Part shown: piece by piece, positions 43,759 to 52,687 of the stretch
Layout: every line of letters begins with the position of its first letter
How positions within the stretch are numbered: the first letter of the stretch is position 1
Source: Sinorhizobium numidicum
GTDB lineage: Bacteria > Pseudomonadota > Alphaproteobacteria > Rhizobiales > Rhizobiaceae
Reading direction: 5' to 3'
Length of the DNA: 64,000 nt
Assembly: GCF_029892045.1 (NCBI RefSeq)
Contig: NZ_CP120367.1
Span: 496,001 to 560,000 of the forward strand
Made by a program: the position numbers and the translations under genes
The notes under the pieces: generated by a model
Database searches by the model: none
Seen by the model: the letters and a program-made list of their open reading frames with translations, nothing else
What the model was told of the DNA's origin: nothing

Positions 43759-45029
43759 CGGATTGGACGCGCCGCCAGATCGGTGGCCTAGTCGGAGGAG
43801 CGCTGCTGGGGGTGGCTGCGCCACATATTGCTCGTGGTCAGGGACGGCCGAGGGTCATAGTGATCGGCGGCGGCATCGGCGGCGCTACTGTTGCCCGATA
43901 CCTCGCTGACCTGAAGTCAATCGACGTCACTCTGGTCGAACCGAACTCCACCCACGTCACCTGCTTCTTCAGCAATCTCTACCTTGCCGGTCTTCGCTCG
44001 CTCGCCTCCCTGACCTTCGGTCTGGAAACGCTGGCCGAACGCCACGGCATAACGATCATCCGGGACAGCGCGGTGGCGATCGATCCCGCAGGCAAAGGTG
44101 TTGAACTTCAGGGCGGCCCAAAGCTCTCCTATGACCGCCTCGTCGTCGCTCCGGGGATCGCCTTCAAATTCGGTGAGATCGGCGGCTATGACGAGGCAGC
44201 GGCAAAAATAATGCCGCATGCCTGGATTGCCGGACCCCAGAGCGAACTGCTGCGCCGGCAGCTCAAAAGCATGGACGACGGAGGTGTGTTCGTTATCGCT
44301 GCGCCTCCAAACCCGTTCCGCTGCCCGCCGGCCCCATATGAGCGGGCCTCGCTGGTCGCTTACTATTTCAAGCAGTTCAAACCGAAATCGAAGATACTCA
44401 TTCTCGACGCGAAGGATACGTTTTCGGGTCAGGAACTGTTCCAGGATGCGTGGTCGCGTCATTATCCGGGCATGATTGAATGGCTACCGTCTCAGTTCAC
44501 CGGGGCCATCAAAGCCGTAGATGTCGCGGCGCGATCGGTGGTAACAGAAGGCGAGACGTTCAGGGCGGCGGTCGCCAATATTATTCCGGCCCAAAAGGCG
44601 GGGCTCATCGGCGAGAAGGCAGGTCTCACCGACGCGTCCGGCTGGTGCCCGGTTGATCCCGTGACCTTCGAATCGACCTTGCAGCCCGGCATCCATGTCG
44701 TAGGCGACTCAATTATCGGCGGCGACATGCCGAAGTCTGCCTTCTCTGCAAACAGCCAGGCCAAAGCATGCGCTTTTGCCGTTGCGGCTTCCCTCACGGG
44801 CTCGCCTCACTTTCCGCCGCACCTGTTCAACTCGTGCTACACGTTTCTAGCGCCCGACGACGCTTTCACCAATGCCCTCACCTTCGCATCCGAGGGCGGA
44901 AAGATAAAAACCGTCAAAATGTTCATAAGCAAGGTGGGCGAGAGCGCTGAGGCCCGCCGCCGCACCGCCCATCATGCCGTGGGCTGGTATTCAGCCTTCA
45001 CTGCGGACGTGTTCGGCGGAGGCTCCTGA
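43755..45029 (+). CDS. fccB: Flavocytochrome c sulfide dehydrogenase flavoprotein
   Basis: A 424-residue periplasmic FAD protein. A twin-arginine signal (WTRRQIGGLVGGALLGVAAP) supports export as a folded flavoprotein. FAD-binding PRVIVIGGGIGGATVARYL, the redox Cys in THVTCFFSNLY (first) and the second in NPFRCPPAPYERA are the disulfide pair typical of FccB; HVVGDSIIGGDMPKSAFSANSQ binds FAD, and the C-terminal FCSD domain has NSCYTFLAPDDA. It oxidises sulfide to sulfur or polysulfide and reduces FccA. Its end overlaps a dead ccoI fragment on the other strand. Confidence 0.92.
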   Translation: MTDWTRRQIGGLVGGALLGVAAPHIARGQGRPRVIVIGGGIGGATVARYLADLKSIDVTLVEPNSTHVTCFFSNLYLAGLRSLASLTFGLETLAERHGITIIRDSAVAIDPAGKGVELQGGPKLSYDRLVVAPGIAFKFGEIGGYDEAAAKIMPHAWIAGPQSELLRRQLKSMDDGGVFVIAAPPNPFRCPPAPYERASLVAYYFKQFKPKSKILILDAKDTFSGQELFQDAWSRHYPGMIEWLPSQFTGAIKAVDVAARSVVTEGETFRAAVANIIPAQKAGLIGEKAGLTDASGWCPVDPVTFESTLQPGIHVVGDSIIGGDMPKSAFSANSQAKACAFAVAASLTGSPHFPPHLFNSCYTFLAPDDAFTNALTFASEGGKIKTVKMFISKVGESAEARRRTAHHAVGWYSAFTADVFGGGS

Positions 45030-45044
45030 AGGGGAGTCTGCCCA

Positions 45045-45304
45045 CCAGCGATCTCTGATGGATCCGGGGCCGGCAGGCGCTGGAGCCGCATCGAATCCAT
45101 AACCACGAGAACGCTCGATCCGGCCATGAGGGCCGCCTGGAGAATCGGCTGCGGAGATCCGAGGGCCGCGGCGGTCAATGCGATTGTAGCCAAAGGCCAG
45201 AGGAGATTGGTGAGAATGGTCCGGCGAACCGCGCGGGCCACGTCGACGACCCAAGGCAACATCCAAAGCCCGCCCTCGGGCAAGACGAGTGCGGTCTCTG
45301 CCAA
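45045..45304 (-). pseudogene. C-terminal fragment of a second CcoI-type P-type ATPase
   Basis: The minus strand encodes AETALVLPEGGLWMLPWVVD followed by VARAVRRTILTNLLWP and ILQAALMAGSSVLVVMDSMRL, nearly identical in pattern to the end of the complete CcoI at 57188-59374 (ALVLPADGLWMLPWIVDV, AGSSILVVVNSLRLERL). Everything before the last about 85 residues is missing. On its own strand it lies 3' of the cytochrome c gene at 45383-45853, the same order as in the main oxidase cluster but with the genes in between deleted. Confidence 0.82.
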
Positions 45305-45382
45305 ACCATGCTGCCTCTTACCCGCGCCAGTTCGGGTTCACGCAAGGATTGCCGTGGCCGCTCAATCCGGACAGCGGCCGCA

Positions 45383-45853
45383 CTAGTACTTGCCCGGCTG
45401 CAGCACTGAACCGGTGTTGGACCAGGTAATGTATGCTTCGAGCGCCTTCATTGCTTCGGATTCCGGGTCGATCTTCACGCCCTGCATAGGCTTCTCGATG
45501 CACCAGTTAATCATGTCGCGAAGGGTCGCGAACTTGGCTATCTGCGCTTGGAACTTCGGGAAGGATTGCGGATGGGTGTCCGATGCCATGGGATGACACA
45601 TCGCGCAGGCCATTCCCGTATTCGACAGGTCGTCGGCGACGCCTAGTGCCTCGGCGGTTGCCTGGTCGCCATGGAAGAGGAGGTCGCCTTTTCTTACCTC
45701 CTCCATGAATGCTTCCTGGTAGAGCTTCAATTGCTCCGGCTTTACCGGATCTTTATGGGCGTTGGTCGGTCCCGCGAAAACGGCGGCAATGGCAATTCCC
45801 CCCACCAAGCCGAAGCGCCGCAGTGAACAGCGGATTTTCGAGTGGGTTGTCAT
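45383..45853 (-). CDS. c-type cytochrome (SoxA/thiosulfate-dehydrogenase-like)
   Basis: A 156-residue exported monohaem cytochrome c. The signal peptide ends near PTNAHK; the haem site is CAMCHPMASDTHPQSFPKF, followed by LRDMINWCIEKPMQGVKIDP and ALEAYITWSNTGSVLQPGKY. The WCIEKPMQG segment with an extra Cys resembles SoxA/TsdA-type cytochromes. Role inferred: electron carrier between sulfide oxidation and the terminal oxidase. A duplicate of its C-terminus lies just upstream of ccoN (52391-52556). Start ATG 45853; it follows the metallophosphoesterase gene by 13 bases on the same strand. Confidence 0.82.
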   Translation of the reverse strand: MTTHSKIRCSLRRFGLVGGIAIAAVFAGPTNAHKDPVKPEQLKLYQEAFMEEVRKGDLLFHGDQATAEALGVADDLSNTGMACAMCHPMASDTHPQSFPKFQAQIAKFATLRDMINWCIEKPMQGVKIDPESEAMKALEAYITWSNTGSVLQPGKY

Positions 45854-45866
45854 GACCCTTCCTCCG

Positions 45867-47003
45867 CTAGAATGGCCACATGTTATCGGCGATCCTTGGG
45901 CGAATGACCTCCGAAACATGCTTGTCATGGTCTTCAGGGGACTGCACGAAGACTTCCTTGCGTCCCCACATTATATATTCGGTTTCCACCTTGTCGGTGG
46001 CTCCCACGTCGATCTTGCTCCAGCCGACACCATCATAAGGATCGCCCGGGTCGACACGGATCATCGGCTTGGTGAGCTTCGGCAAGCCTTCTGGCGCATA
46101 GGGCCAAGGCCAGGAGGTCGCCAGCATGCCGATCGACCGCATGGTGCCGATCTCGTTGTAAAGTACCTGATGCACGTGGCCGTGAATGTTGGTGACTTTG
46201 GCGAACGGCTTCAGCACTTCATGCACTTCGCGCCAGTCACGTATCCAGAAGTTCCAGGGCGGATAATATTCGTAGAGCGGGTTATGGCTAAAGATGACCA
46301 CCGGCCGTGCCTTGTCCCAGTCGGCCAGCGTCTTTTCCATCCAGTCGAGCTGGTCCCTGCCGACGCCAGCCCATGGTCCGGCGACTGTGCCATCGAGTGT
46401 CGCCATATGGCCCATGCGCTCCTCGGGCGTCATGTTCTTGGCAGTCCAATAATCCGGTCCGCGACTGACGGTATCGAGGCCGATAAAGCGTACGCCCTTG
46501 TGGTCGAAAGACCAGTTGGGCTGGCCAAACAACTCGCCCCACTTCTTCCCCATGTCGAGGTACCAATCGTGCTCGCCCGGAATGTAATGTTTCGGGATCT
46601 TGATCTCCTTCAACAGGTCGACGCCGAGTTCGAGCTCCTCGATCTTCCCGAGTTGCGCGAGGTCACCCCCGAAGATCAGAAAATCGGCCGGTGGATCCAT
46701 CGCCTGGACTTCCTGCGCTGCACGCACGACCTTGTCGACGAAGCGCGTGTTCAGGGATCGTGGATAGAGATGGGTGTCGGAGATCCAGGCAAACTTGAAG
46801 GGTGTTTCGGCTGCATGCGCGATGTCGAGCGTGTTGAGCAGCGGCCACCACGCAAAGGCCTGGCCCACCGTTGCTGCACCGAATATCAAAGAACCGTGAA
46901 TGAATGTGCGGCGGGTGATCTTCAGCGAGTCGTCGGGACGAGCTCCTTCGGGTTGCAGTACGGAATGCATTTCGCGACGGATGCGATCGAGTTCGTCCGA
47001 CAT
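45867..47003 (-). CDS. Exported metallophosphoesterase
   Basis: A 378-residue calcineurin-like phosphoesterase. GGAGGAAACGTC precedes ATG 47003. A twin-arginine-type signal (TRRTFIHGSLIFGAATVGQA) directs export. Metal motifs in order: FAWISDTHLYPR (DxH), FLIFGGDLAQLG (GD), YIPGEHDWYLDMG (GxHD), VIFSHNPLYEY and NIHGHVHQVL (GHxH). Substrate unknown. Located in one minus-strand operon with the cupredoxin-like protein upstream and the cytochrome c downstream, so it may serve periplasmic electron transfer in some way not yet clear. Confidence 0.85.
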   Translation of the reverse strand: MSDELDRIRREMHSVLQPEGARPDDSLKITRRTFIHGSLIFGAATVGQAFAWWPLLNTLDIAHAAETPFKFAWISDTHLYPRSLNTRFVDKVVRAAQEVQAMDPPADFLIFGGDLAQLGKIEELELGVDLLKEIKIPKHYIPGEHDWYLDMGKKWGELFGQPNWSFDHKGVRFIGLDTVSRGPDYWTAKNMTPEERMGHMATLDGTVAGPWAGVGRDQLDWMEKTLADWDKARPVVIFSHNPLYEYYPPWNFWIRDWREVHEVLKPFAKVTNIHGHVHQVLYNEIGTMRSIGMLATSWPWPYAPEGLPKLTKPMIRVDPGDPYDGVGWSKIDVGATDKVETEYIMWGRKEVFVQSPEDHDKHVSEVIRPRIADNMWPF

Positions 47004-47109
47004 GACGTTTCCTCCTTTAAGGCCGAAAGAAGAACTCGGCCCACAGAGGCAGACATGGCTTGACAGCCACATCGTTACTTTTCTTGTTTTTAGCGTGCTT
47101 TACTTCGCA

Positions 47110-47826
47110 CTACTTCTTTTTAAGCTCGATATCGAGCGTCGTGGCCTTTCCGCCCTCAACGCTGACAGGCATCTCAATCGGCCCGATGAAGGCCTGCACC
47201 GCCACGAGTTTATAGTCGCCCGGAGGAACATCCGTGATCGAGAATTTTCCGTCCGGGCCGGTCACTGCGTAGTAGGGATTGTCCACGACGTAGATCCAGC
47301 CCTCCATCCATCCATGCGCGTCGCAGTCGATGCGAACCGTACCTGGGCGGGGCAATTCGACGGGGATGCGTTGATCCTCGTTCGGCAGAGCCAGATTGAA
47401 GGCGGTGCGCTTGCCGTAGTAGCCATGGGTGTTATGCAGCACCGGGTCTGAGTTGATGACGTCAAGCGGTCCAGGGGCGATCACCTGCACTTCCGGCACA
47501 AAGCGGCATTTCTCATTGTCGAGTTCAGGTGTTTTGCCGGCCGCCGGCCAATCCTTGCCGGAGGCCACGTCGACCAAGTACACGACCGCGCTTTCGACCG
47601 CCTGATTTGCGCCAACGCGGATCAGCGGCTCTTCCCGTGGCTGGCCGCAAACCTCGACATCTTTGGTTGGTATGATCTTCTGCGTCGGAACGCTGTCACG
47701 ATAGACGACAACGCCTTCGATGGAGCCACCTCCGGATACCGCGCTTACCTCGTAGGACAGCGCGGGCGGTGCCATCGTCATCAATGCAGCGGTTACGAGA
47801 AACCCGGAGAAGTGGCGCTTTTCCAC
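47110..47826 (-). CDS. Exported cupredoxin-like/carboxypeptidase-regulatory protein
   Basis: A 238-residue periplasmic protein. GTG 47826 follows GGGAGGAGG. A signal peptide (FLVTAALMTMAPPALS) precedes a region with VEVCGQPREEPLI and PLDVINSDPVLHNTHGYYG, then RIDCDAHGWMEGWIYVVDNP, a cupredoxin-like His/Cys/His/Met arrangement, and a carboxypeptidase-regulatory beta sandwich with AVTGPDGKFSITDVPPGDYKL. Such proteins occur beside periplasmic redox systems; copper binding is an inference. An iron-box-like palindrome lies 37 bases upstream of its start. Confidence 0.8.
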   Translation of the reverse strand: MEKRHFSGFLVTAALMTMAPPALSYEVSAVSGGGSIEGVVVYRDSVPTQKIIPTKDVEVCGQPREEPLIRVGANQAVESAVVYLVDVASGKDWPAAGKTPELDNEKCRFVPEVQVIAPGPLDVINSDPVLHNTHGYYGKRTAFNLALPNEDQRIPVELPRPGTVRIDCDAHGWMEGWIYVVDNPYYAVTGPDGKFSITDVPPGDYKLVAVQAFIGPIEMPVSVEGGKATTLDIELKKK

Positions 47827-47862
47827 AGCAAAACCTCCTCCCAAAGGAACATTGCATTCTCA

Positions 47863-47879
47863 TTCAGAATGATTCTAAT
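47863..47879. promoter_or_regulatory. Irr/ICE-like iron-control box
   Basis: TTCAGAATGATTCTAAT matches the rhizobial iron control element pattern TTTAGAA-N3-TTCTAAA with two mismatches, and its centre AGAATGATTCT (47866-47876) is a perfect odd palindrome. It lies 37 bases upstream of the start codon of the minus-strand cupredoxin-cytochrome operon and about 190 bases before the plus-strand SCO gene. Irr/Fur-type control of a haem-rich operon would make sense; it has not been shown. Confidence 0.45.
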
Positions 47880-48072
47880 ATCAAGTTGAAATCGCGATTT
47901 CGGTAGGGCTGGCGACGAATATGGCGACACGCAAGCGGGAAATTCCCGGCCGCGCCAAATCATATCGCATCGATCGGCTCTTTCTGACCAGCCCCGCCCC
48001 TCTCGCAGGCATCCGTTTGTGTCGCCGTCGACAGCGTATGGCGATAACATCGGCTCACGAGGAGTGAGGCAC

Positions 48073-48690
48073 ATGGAAGGGCGGTTCGGTCAGTGTAATG
48101 CTTCGGCCTTTACCCGCGCGGCCTTTTATCGCTTCATCTCAGCCGCGGCATTCCTCATCATCATCATTGCGCCTGTTTACGCCGCGTCGCCGGTGACGAT
48201 CGGCGGACCGTTTAGCTTGATCGCACCGGACGGAACGACGGTAACCGACGCAAGCTTTCGGGGGAAATGGATGCTGGTCTTCTTCGGTTATACCCATTGT
48301 CCCGACACCTGCCCGACGACGCTGAGCGAGATTGCACTGGCCCTTGACAGGCTTGGCCCCGACGCGGCGAAGGTGCAACCGGTCTTCATCACCGTCGATC
48401 CCGAACGCGATACACCCGATGTGATCGGGCAGTATACCGGCGCGATCGACCGGCGCATTTTAGGGCTGAGCGGAAGTCAGCGGCAGATCGCTGCCGTCGC
48501 GCAGGAATATGGCGCCTATAGTGAGCGGCACCCATCGGAAGGTGATCCAGACGACTATGTCGTCCATCACAGCACGTATATCTATGTCATGGACCCTCAG
48601 GGCAGGTTCGTGCGCGGACTGGAGGCCGGCACGCCCGGTGACGCTATAGCTGACACGCTGCGGCGCCTGATGACGAAGGCCGGTCAGTAA
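48073..48690 (+). CDS. SCO1/SenC-family copper chaperone
   Basis: A 205-residue thioredoxin-fold protein anchored by one N-terminal span ([19 protein letters not shown]). The copper-binding CPDTC motif is in [20 protein letters not shown] and the His ligand in [30 protein letters not shown] is also typical. SCO proteins deliver copper to oxidase subunits. ATG 48073 follows GAGGAGTGAGGC. First plus-strand gene of the block hemA-groEL-ccoN. Confidence 0.92.
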   Translation: MEGRFGQCNASAFTRAAFYRFISAAAFLIIIIAPVYAASPVTIGGPFSLIAPDGTTVTDASFRGKWMLVFFGYTHCPDTCPTTLSEIALALDRLGPDAAKVQPVFITVDPERDTPDVIGQYTGAIDRRILGLSGSQRQIAAVAQEYGAYSERHPSEGDPDDYVVHHSTYIYVMDPQGRFVRGLEAGTPGDAIADTLRRLMTKAGQ

Positions 48691-48730
48691 AGCTACGTCG
48701 AAACCGAGCAACGCGGAGACAGGGAAGGCC

Positions 48731-50023
48731 ATGCCGGAGCGCTTGTCGCATCCCGAAATGTCAGGGTTGGTGCCTTACGATCGGTTCTTCGCCGACGCGA
48801 TAGCGCAACTCCATGCCGAGCAGCGCTACCGGGTGTTCGCGGACCTTGAACGGATCGCCGGTTGCTTTCCGCGTGCAATCTGGCATGCACCAGACGGACC
48901 AAAGGAAGTCGTTATCTGGTGTTCCAACGACTATCTCGGCATGGGGCAGCACCCAAGTGTGATCGCCGCCATGATTGAGACTGCGAGGCGTCTGGGAACA
49001 GGCGCGGGCGGCACGCGCAACATATCGGGAACCAGCCATCCCATGCTCGAGCTGGAAATCGAGCTTGCTGACCTCCATCGCAAGGAGGCGGCGCTGGTCT
49101 TCACCTCTGGTTATGTCTCAAACCAGACGGGAATCTCCACGCTTGGGAAGCTGGTCCCCGATTGCCTGATCCTATCGGATGCGCTCAACCACAACTCCAT
49201 AATCGAGGGCATACGGCAGTCGGGCGCAGAAAAACGGATTTTCCGTCACAATGATCTCCGCCACCTTGAGGAGTTGCTGAGGATGGCCGGGCGGGCACGG
49301 CCAAAATTGATCGTGTTTGAAAGCCTCTATTCGATGGATGGCGACGTCGCCCCGATCCGCCGTATTTGCGATCTTGCCGATCGTTACGGGGCCATGACTT
49401 ACCTTGATGAGGTCCATGCCGTCGGCATGTACGGTCCGCGCGGCGGCGGCATCGCCGAACGAGACCGTGTCGTGCACCGGATCGATGTTATCGAAGGAAC
49501 ACTGGCCAAGGCGTTCGGCTGTCTTGGTGGCTACATTGCGGGAAACGCCACGCTCATCGATGCGGTTCGCTCCTACGCCCCGGGGTTCATCTTCACCTCG
49601 GCGCTGCCGCCACCGATTTGTGCCGCGGCCACCGCCGCGATCCGCCATTTGAAGGTGTCGCAGTCTGAGCGCCAAGCTCATCAGAACCGGGTCCAGCGGG
49701 TGAAGGCCGAACTAACCGCGGCGAAGCTGCCGGTCATGGCCAGTGACAGCCACATCGTTCCGGTGCGGCTCGGCGATCCGGCGAGATGCAAGGCCGCGAG
49801 CGACATGCTGCTTGCCCAGCATGGCATCTACATCCAGCCGATCAACTACCCGACCGTGGCGAAGGGAACAGAGCGGCTCCGCATCACACCCTCTCCGTGC
49901 CACGACGACATCATGATCGGGCAACTTGTGACGGCGCTCAGCGATGTTTGGGATGAACTCGGGCTGCCCCGCGAAGGGGCGGCCTCCTCGGCGGAAAGAG
50001 GAGATTGCCGCGTGAAGTCTTAA
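48731..50023 (+). CDS. hemA: 5-aminolevulinate synthase
   Basis: A 430-residue PLP enzyme that makes 5-aminolevulinate from glycine and succinyl-CoA, the first haem step in alphaproteobacteria. Seen: [60 protein letters not shown] and the PLP-binding Lys260 in [17 protein letters not shown]. The C-terminus has [20 protein letters not shown]. Rhizobia have a housekeeping hemA, so this is probably a second copy dedicated to making haem for the oxidase and cytochromes. It lies 40 bases after the SCO gene. Confidence 0.95.
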   Translation: MPERLSHPEMSGLVPYDRFFADAIAQLHAEQRYRVFADLERIAGCFPRAIWHAPDGPKEVVIWCSNDYLGMGQHPSVIAAMIETARRLGTGAGGTRNISGTSHPMLELEIELADLHRKEAALVFTSGYVSNQTGISTLGKLVPDCLILSDALNHNSIIEGIRQSGAEKRIFRHNDLRHLEELLRMAGRARPKLIVFESLYSMDGDVAPIRRICDLADRYGAMTYLDEVHAVGMYGPRGGGIAERDRVVHRIDVIEGTLAKAFGCLGGYIAGNATLIDAVRSYAPGFIFTSALPPPICAAATAAIRHLKVSQSERQAHQNRVQRVKAELTAAKLPVMASDSHIVPVRLGDPARCKAASDMLLAQHGIYIQPINYPTVAKGTERLRITPSPCHDDIMIGQLVTALSDVWDELGLPREGAASSAERGDCRVKS

Positions 50024-50121
50024 ATCGGAAATCGGTTTAGCGAAGGGACCCCACGATTGGGAAGCGTCATTGCGTCCTTGTTCATCCGCTCAGACGCCGC
50101 AACGCAGTAATGGAGGGAGAC

Positions 50122-51762
50122 ATGACGGCCAAGGAGATCAGAATCGCCTTCCAGGCGCGCGACAGCATGCTACATGGCATCGAGACGCTTGCACGCGCCG
50201 TCGCTGTCACGCTTGGGCCGCGCGGTCGAAACGTTGCCATCAACCGCTCCTTCGGCACGAAGATCACCAAGGACGGCGTGACGGTCGCGCGGGAAATCGA
50301 ACTCGAGGACAGGTTCGAGGACATGGGCGTTCAGTTGCTCAGGCAGGTCGCCATCAAAACCTCCTACCTGGCGGGCGACGGCACGACGACGGCGGTGGTG
50401 CTCGCCGACGCAATCCTCAAAGGCGGTGTCCGGGCGGTCACTGCTGGTATGAACCCGATGGACCTGAAGCGCGGGATTGATCGTGCGGTCGACGCGATCG
50501 GCGCGGCATTGAAGCAGAATGCTAGATCGGTCACCTCAAATGACGAGATCGCACAGGTCGCCACGATTTCGGCCAATGGCGATCGGGAGATCGGCCAGAT
50601 CATCGCCGAGGCGATGGCGAAGGTCGGCACCAATGGCGTGATCATGATCGAGGAAGGCAGGTCACTCGAAACCGAAAGCGAAGTCATCACCGGCATTCAG
50701 TTCGACCGCAGCTACATTTCTCCCCATTTTGTCACCAATCGAAACAAGATGCAGGTGGAGATGGAGGACGCGGTTGTCCTTGTTTGCGAGAAGAAGCTGT
50801 CGAGCCTTAGCGAAATATTGCCGCTGCTAGAAAAGGTCATGCAGGCCGACAAGCCGCTTCTTATCATTGCCGAGGACATAGAGGCCGAAGTCAGGGCGGC
50901 GCTGGTTGTCAACAGGCTGCGCGGCGGCCTGAAAGTGGCGGCCGTCAAGGCGCCCGCTTATGGCGAGCTCCGCAAGGCGATCCTGCAAGACATAGCATTG
51001 CTCACCGGCGGAAAGGTCATTTCCGAGGAGGTCGGCCTTAAGCTCGAGTCCATTTCGATCGACGACCTCGGCCGTGCTCGGAAGATCAGGGTGGACAAGC
51101 AGAATACCACGATCGCGGAAGGCGGCGGCTCAAGCGCGGAAATCGCTGCACGGATCGGCGCAATCAAGGCACAGCTTGAACTAAGTACGTCCGACTTTGA
51201 TCGCGAGAAACTTCAGGAGCGGCTGGCACGGCTCTCCGCCGGGATTGCCGTGATCCGAGTCGGCGGCGCGACCGAGTCGGAGGTTAGGGAAAAGAAGGAC
51301 CGTATCCGCAACGCGATGCATGCCACCCGTGCCGCCGTAGAGGAGGGTATCCTGCCGGGCGGTGGCGTCGCTCTCTTGCGCGCAAGCAAGGCGATTCGGA
51401 CGCTGAAGGGTGAAAACCTCGACCAGCAGGCCGGCATCAACATCGTCAAGGAAGCCGTAGCCTGGCCGGCGAAACAGATTGCGTCCAATGCGGGTGAGGA
51501 TGGCTCGCTCGTGGCCGCCAGAATTCTCCAAAACGATGACTACGGATGGGGCTACGATGCGCAAGCCGGAATGTTTCGCGATCTGCTGGTGGCCGGCATT
51601 GTCGATCCCACCAAGGTCGTGCGCACAGCACTTCATGGTGCCGCCTCAATGGCCGGTCTCATGATCATGACGGAGGCGATGGTGGCCGAGGTGCCTGGCC
51701 CGCCGCCGCCCGAGCTTCCCGGCCATCACGATCATGAGGACAATCTCGACATTGATTTCTAG
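50122..51762 (+). CDS. groEL: GroEL chaperonin, accessory type without GroES
   Basis: A 546-residue 60-kDa chaperonin. ATG 50122 follows GGAGGGAG. Seen: [39 protein letters not shown] (ATP site, with catalytic Asp), [17 protein letters not shown] and [20 protein letters not shown]. The C-terminal tail is [13 protein letters not shown] rather than GGM repeats, so the tail in the folding chamber is unusual. No groES precedes it and no CIRCE element was found; it must share a GroES from elsewhere. Location between hemA and the oxidase suggests folding of island proteins. Confidence 0.95.
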   Translation: MTAKEIRIAFQARDSMLHGIETLARAVAVTLGPRGRNVAINRSFGTKITKDGVTVAREIELEDRFEDMGVQLLRQVAIKTSYLAGDGTTTAVVLADAILKGGVRAVTAGMNPMDLKRGIDRAVDAIGAALKQNARSVTSNDEIAQVATISANGDREIGQIIAEAMAKVGTNGVIMIEEGRSLETESEVITGIQFDRSYISPHFVTNRNKMQVEMEDAVVLVCEKKLSSLSEILPLLEKVMQADKPLLIIAEDIEAEVRAALVVNRLRGGLKVAAVKAPAYGELRKAILQDIALLTGGKVISEEVGLKLESISIDDLGRARKIRVDKQNTTIAEGGGSSAEIAARIGAIKAQLELSTSDFDREKLQERLARLSAGIAVIRVGGATESEVREKKDRIRNAMHATRAAVEEGILPGGGVALLRASKAIRTLKGENLDQQAGINIVKEAVAWPAKQIASNAGEDGSLVAARILQNDDYGWGYDAQAGMFRDLLVAGIVDPTKVVRTALHGAASMAGLMIMTEAMVAEVPGPPPPELPGHHDHEDNLDIDF

Positions 51763-52009
51763 CTCATCCCGCCGGTTCAGAGTGGTAGAGCTCTTCCGTG
51801 ACAGATTGGAGGCCGAGAGAAGGTTTTCGGCGCCCGTCATGGACTTCGAAGACTAGAACTTACGCGCGAGGGCCGCAGCGCAATCACGTTCTTTACGCCG
51901 CCAGGTTTGCTGGTGTGCAACGCTGTGGGCTCCGCCATCGCCCGATTTCCCTGCTTGCATAAGAATCAAGTCGAAGCGCGATGCGCGCCCGATCCCGCTC
52001 GCATCGTTC

Positions 52010-52252
52010 TCACGACTCGCGTTCAGGAAGGTCGAAGTTGAGCTGCAACATTCGCGCAATGTTTATCAGAATGGTCTCGCAGACCTTATCTTGATGAGGA
52101 TCCAGATATTTGACAGTCCAGTTTGCCCCGTTCTCCTTGGTTTCGAGCCGCTGAATCACAAAGTCGGTAACGTGCTCGCATCCCGGTTCCTTATGAAGAT
52201 CCGCGAGGATCAATTCCTTAAGCTCCGAAGCTTCCTTTGTATGTCTTTGCAT
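52010..52252 (-). CDS. Small conserved-looking protein, unknown
   Basis: An 80-residue soluble protein starting at ATG 52252 after GGAGAGCGGCC. It begins QRHTKEASELKELILADL and has a compact pattern with two Cys (GCEHVTDFVIQRL and KVCETILINIARML). No family recognised. The longer frame to 52288 lacks a ribosome binding site. Convergent with groEL; it separates groEL from the oxidase operon. Confidence 0.55.
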   Translation of the reverse strand: MQRHTKEASELKELILADLHKEPGCEHVTDFVIQRLETKENGANWTVKYLDPHQDKVCETILINIARMLQLNFDLPERES

Positions 52253-52390
52253 GGCCGCTCTCCTTCCGGATGACATCTTTCGACGCATCGCTCAACTGCA
52301 TAATGGCGATCTCCGTCATGGCTAGACATGGTACTGTTTTGGCTCTATTTTTAAAAGTTGCCCCTCGTCCCCATGAAGGAGGTGGCTTCT

Positions 52391-52556
52391 ATGACGATGC
52401 GCGAGTTGATGAGCGGGTTACTGGTGCATCGAGGAGCCGAACCAGGGCGAGAAGATCGATCCCGAATCGCAGGCGATGAAGGCGCTCGAGGCGTACATCA
52501 CCTGGTTGAACACCGGCTCGGTGTTGGTGCCACGCAAATACTGGCCTAGTCGATAG
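52391..52556 (+). pseudogene. C-terminal fragment of the cytochrome c gene, duplicate of 45383-45853
   Basis: After MTMRELMSG and a frame slip near 52421, the plus strand reads WCIEEPNQGEKIDPES, KALEAYITWLNTGS and VLVPRKYWPSR before a stop. This matches the end of the cytochrome at 45383-45853 (WCIEKPMQGVKIDPES, KALEAYITWSNTGS). The haem site and N-terminus are missing. It lies 130 bases upstream of ccoN, in the same direction, so the ancestral operon probably began with this cytochrome. Confidence 0.85.
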
Positions 52557-52687
52557 CCGGGGCACCGGCTGCAGGGAGTGCGATGCGAGTCCACCATCGG
52601 GGTGACCTCGATGGCGGAAGGGTGGGGTTGAAGCAGTCGTGCGGCCCAAGAGCCGCGCGGGAGGTCGATGCGTTGGCAGAGACTGGG

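Noticed and set aside
45318..45503. Plus- and minus-strand short frames beside the cytochrome c end
   Set aside because: Out-of-frame readings of the cytochrome c C-terminus; the same pattern recurs in the duplicate at 52.4 kb.
50024..50121. CIRCE heat-shock operator before groEL
   Set aside because: No TTAGCACTC-N9-GAGTGCTAA or close variant is present in the spacer.
52257..52687. FNR/FixK box before ccoN
   Set aside because: No TTGAT-N4-ATCAA-type site was found, although cbb3 operons are often under such control.
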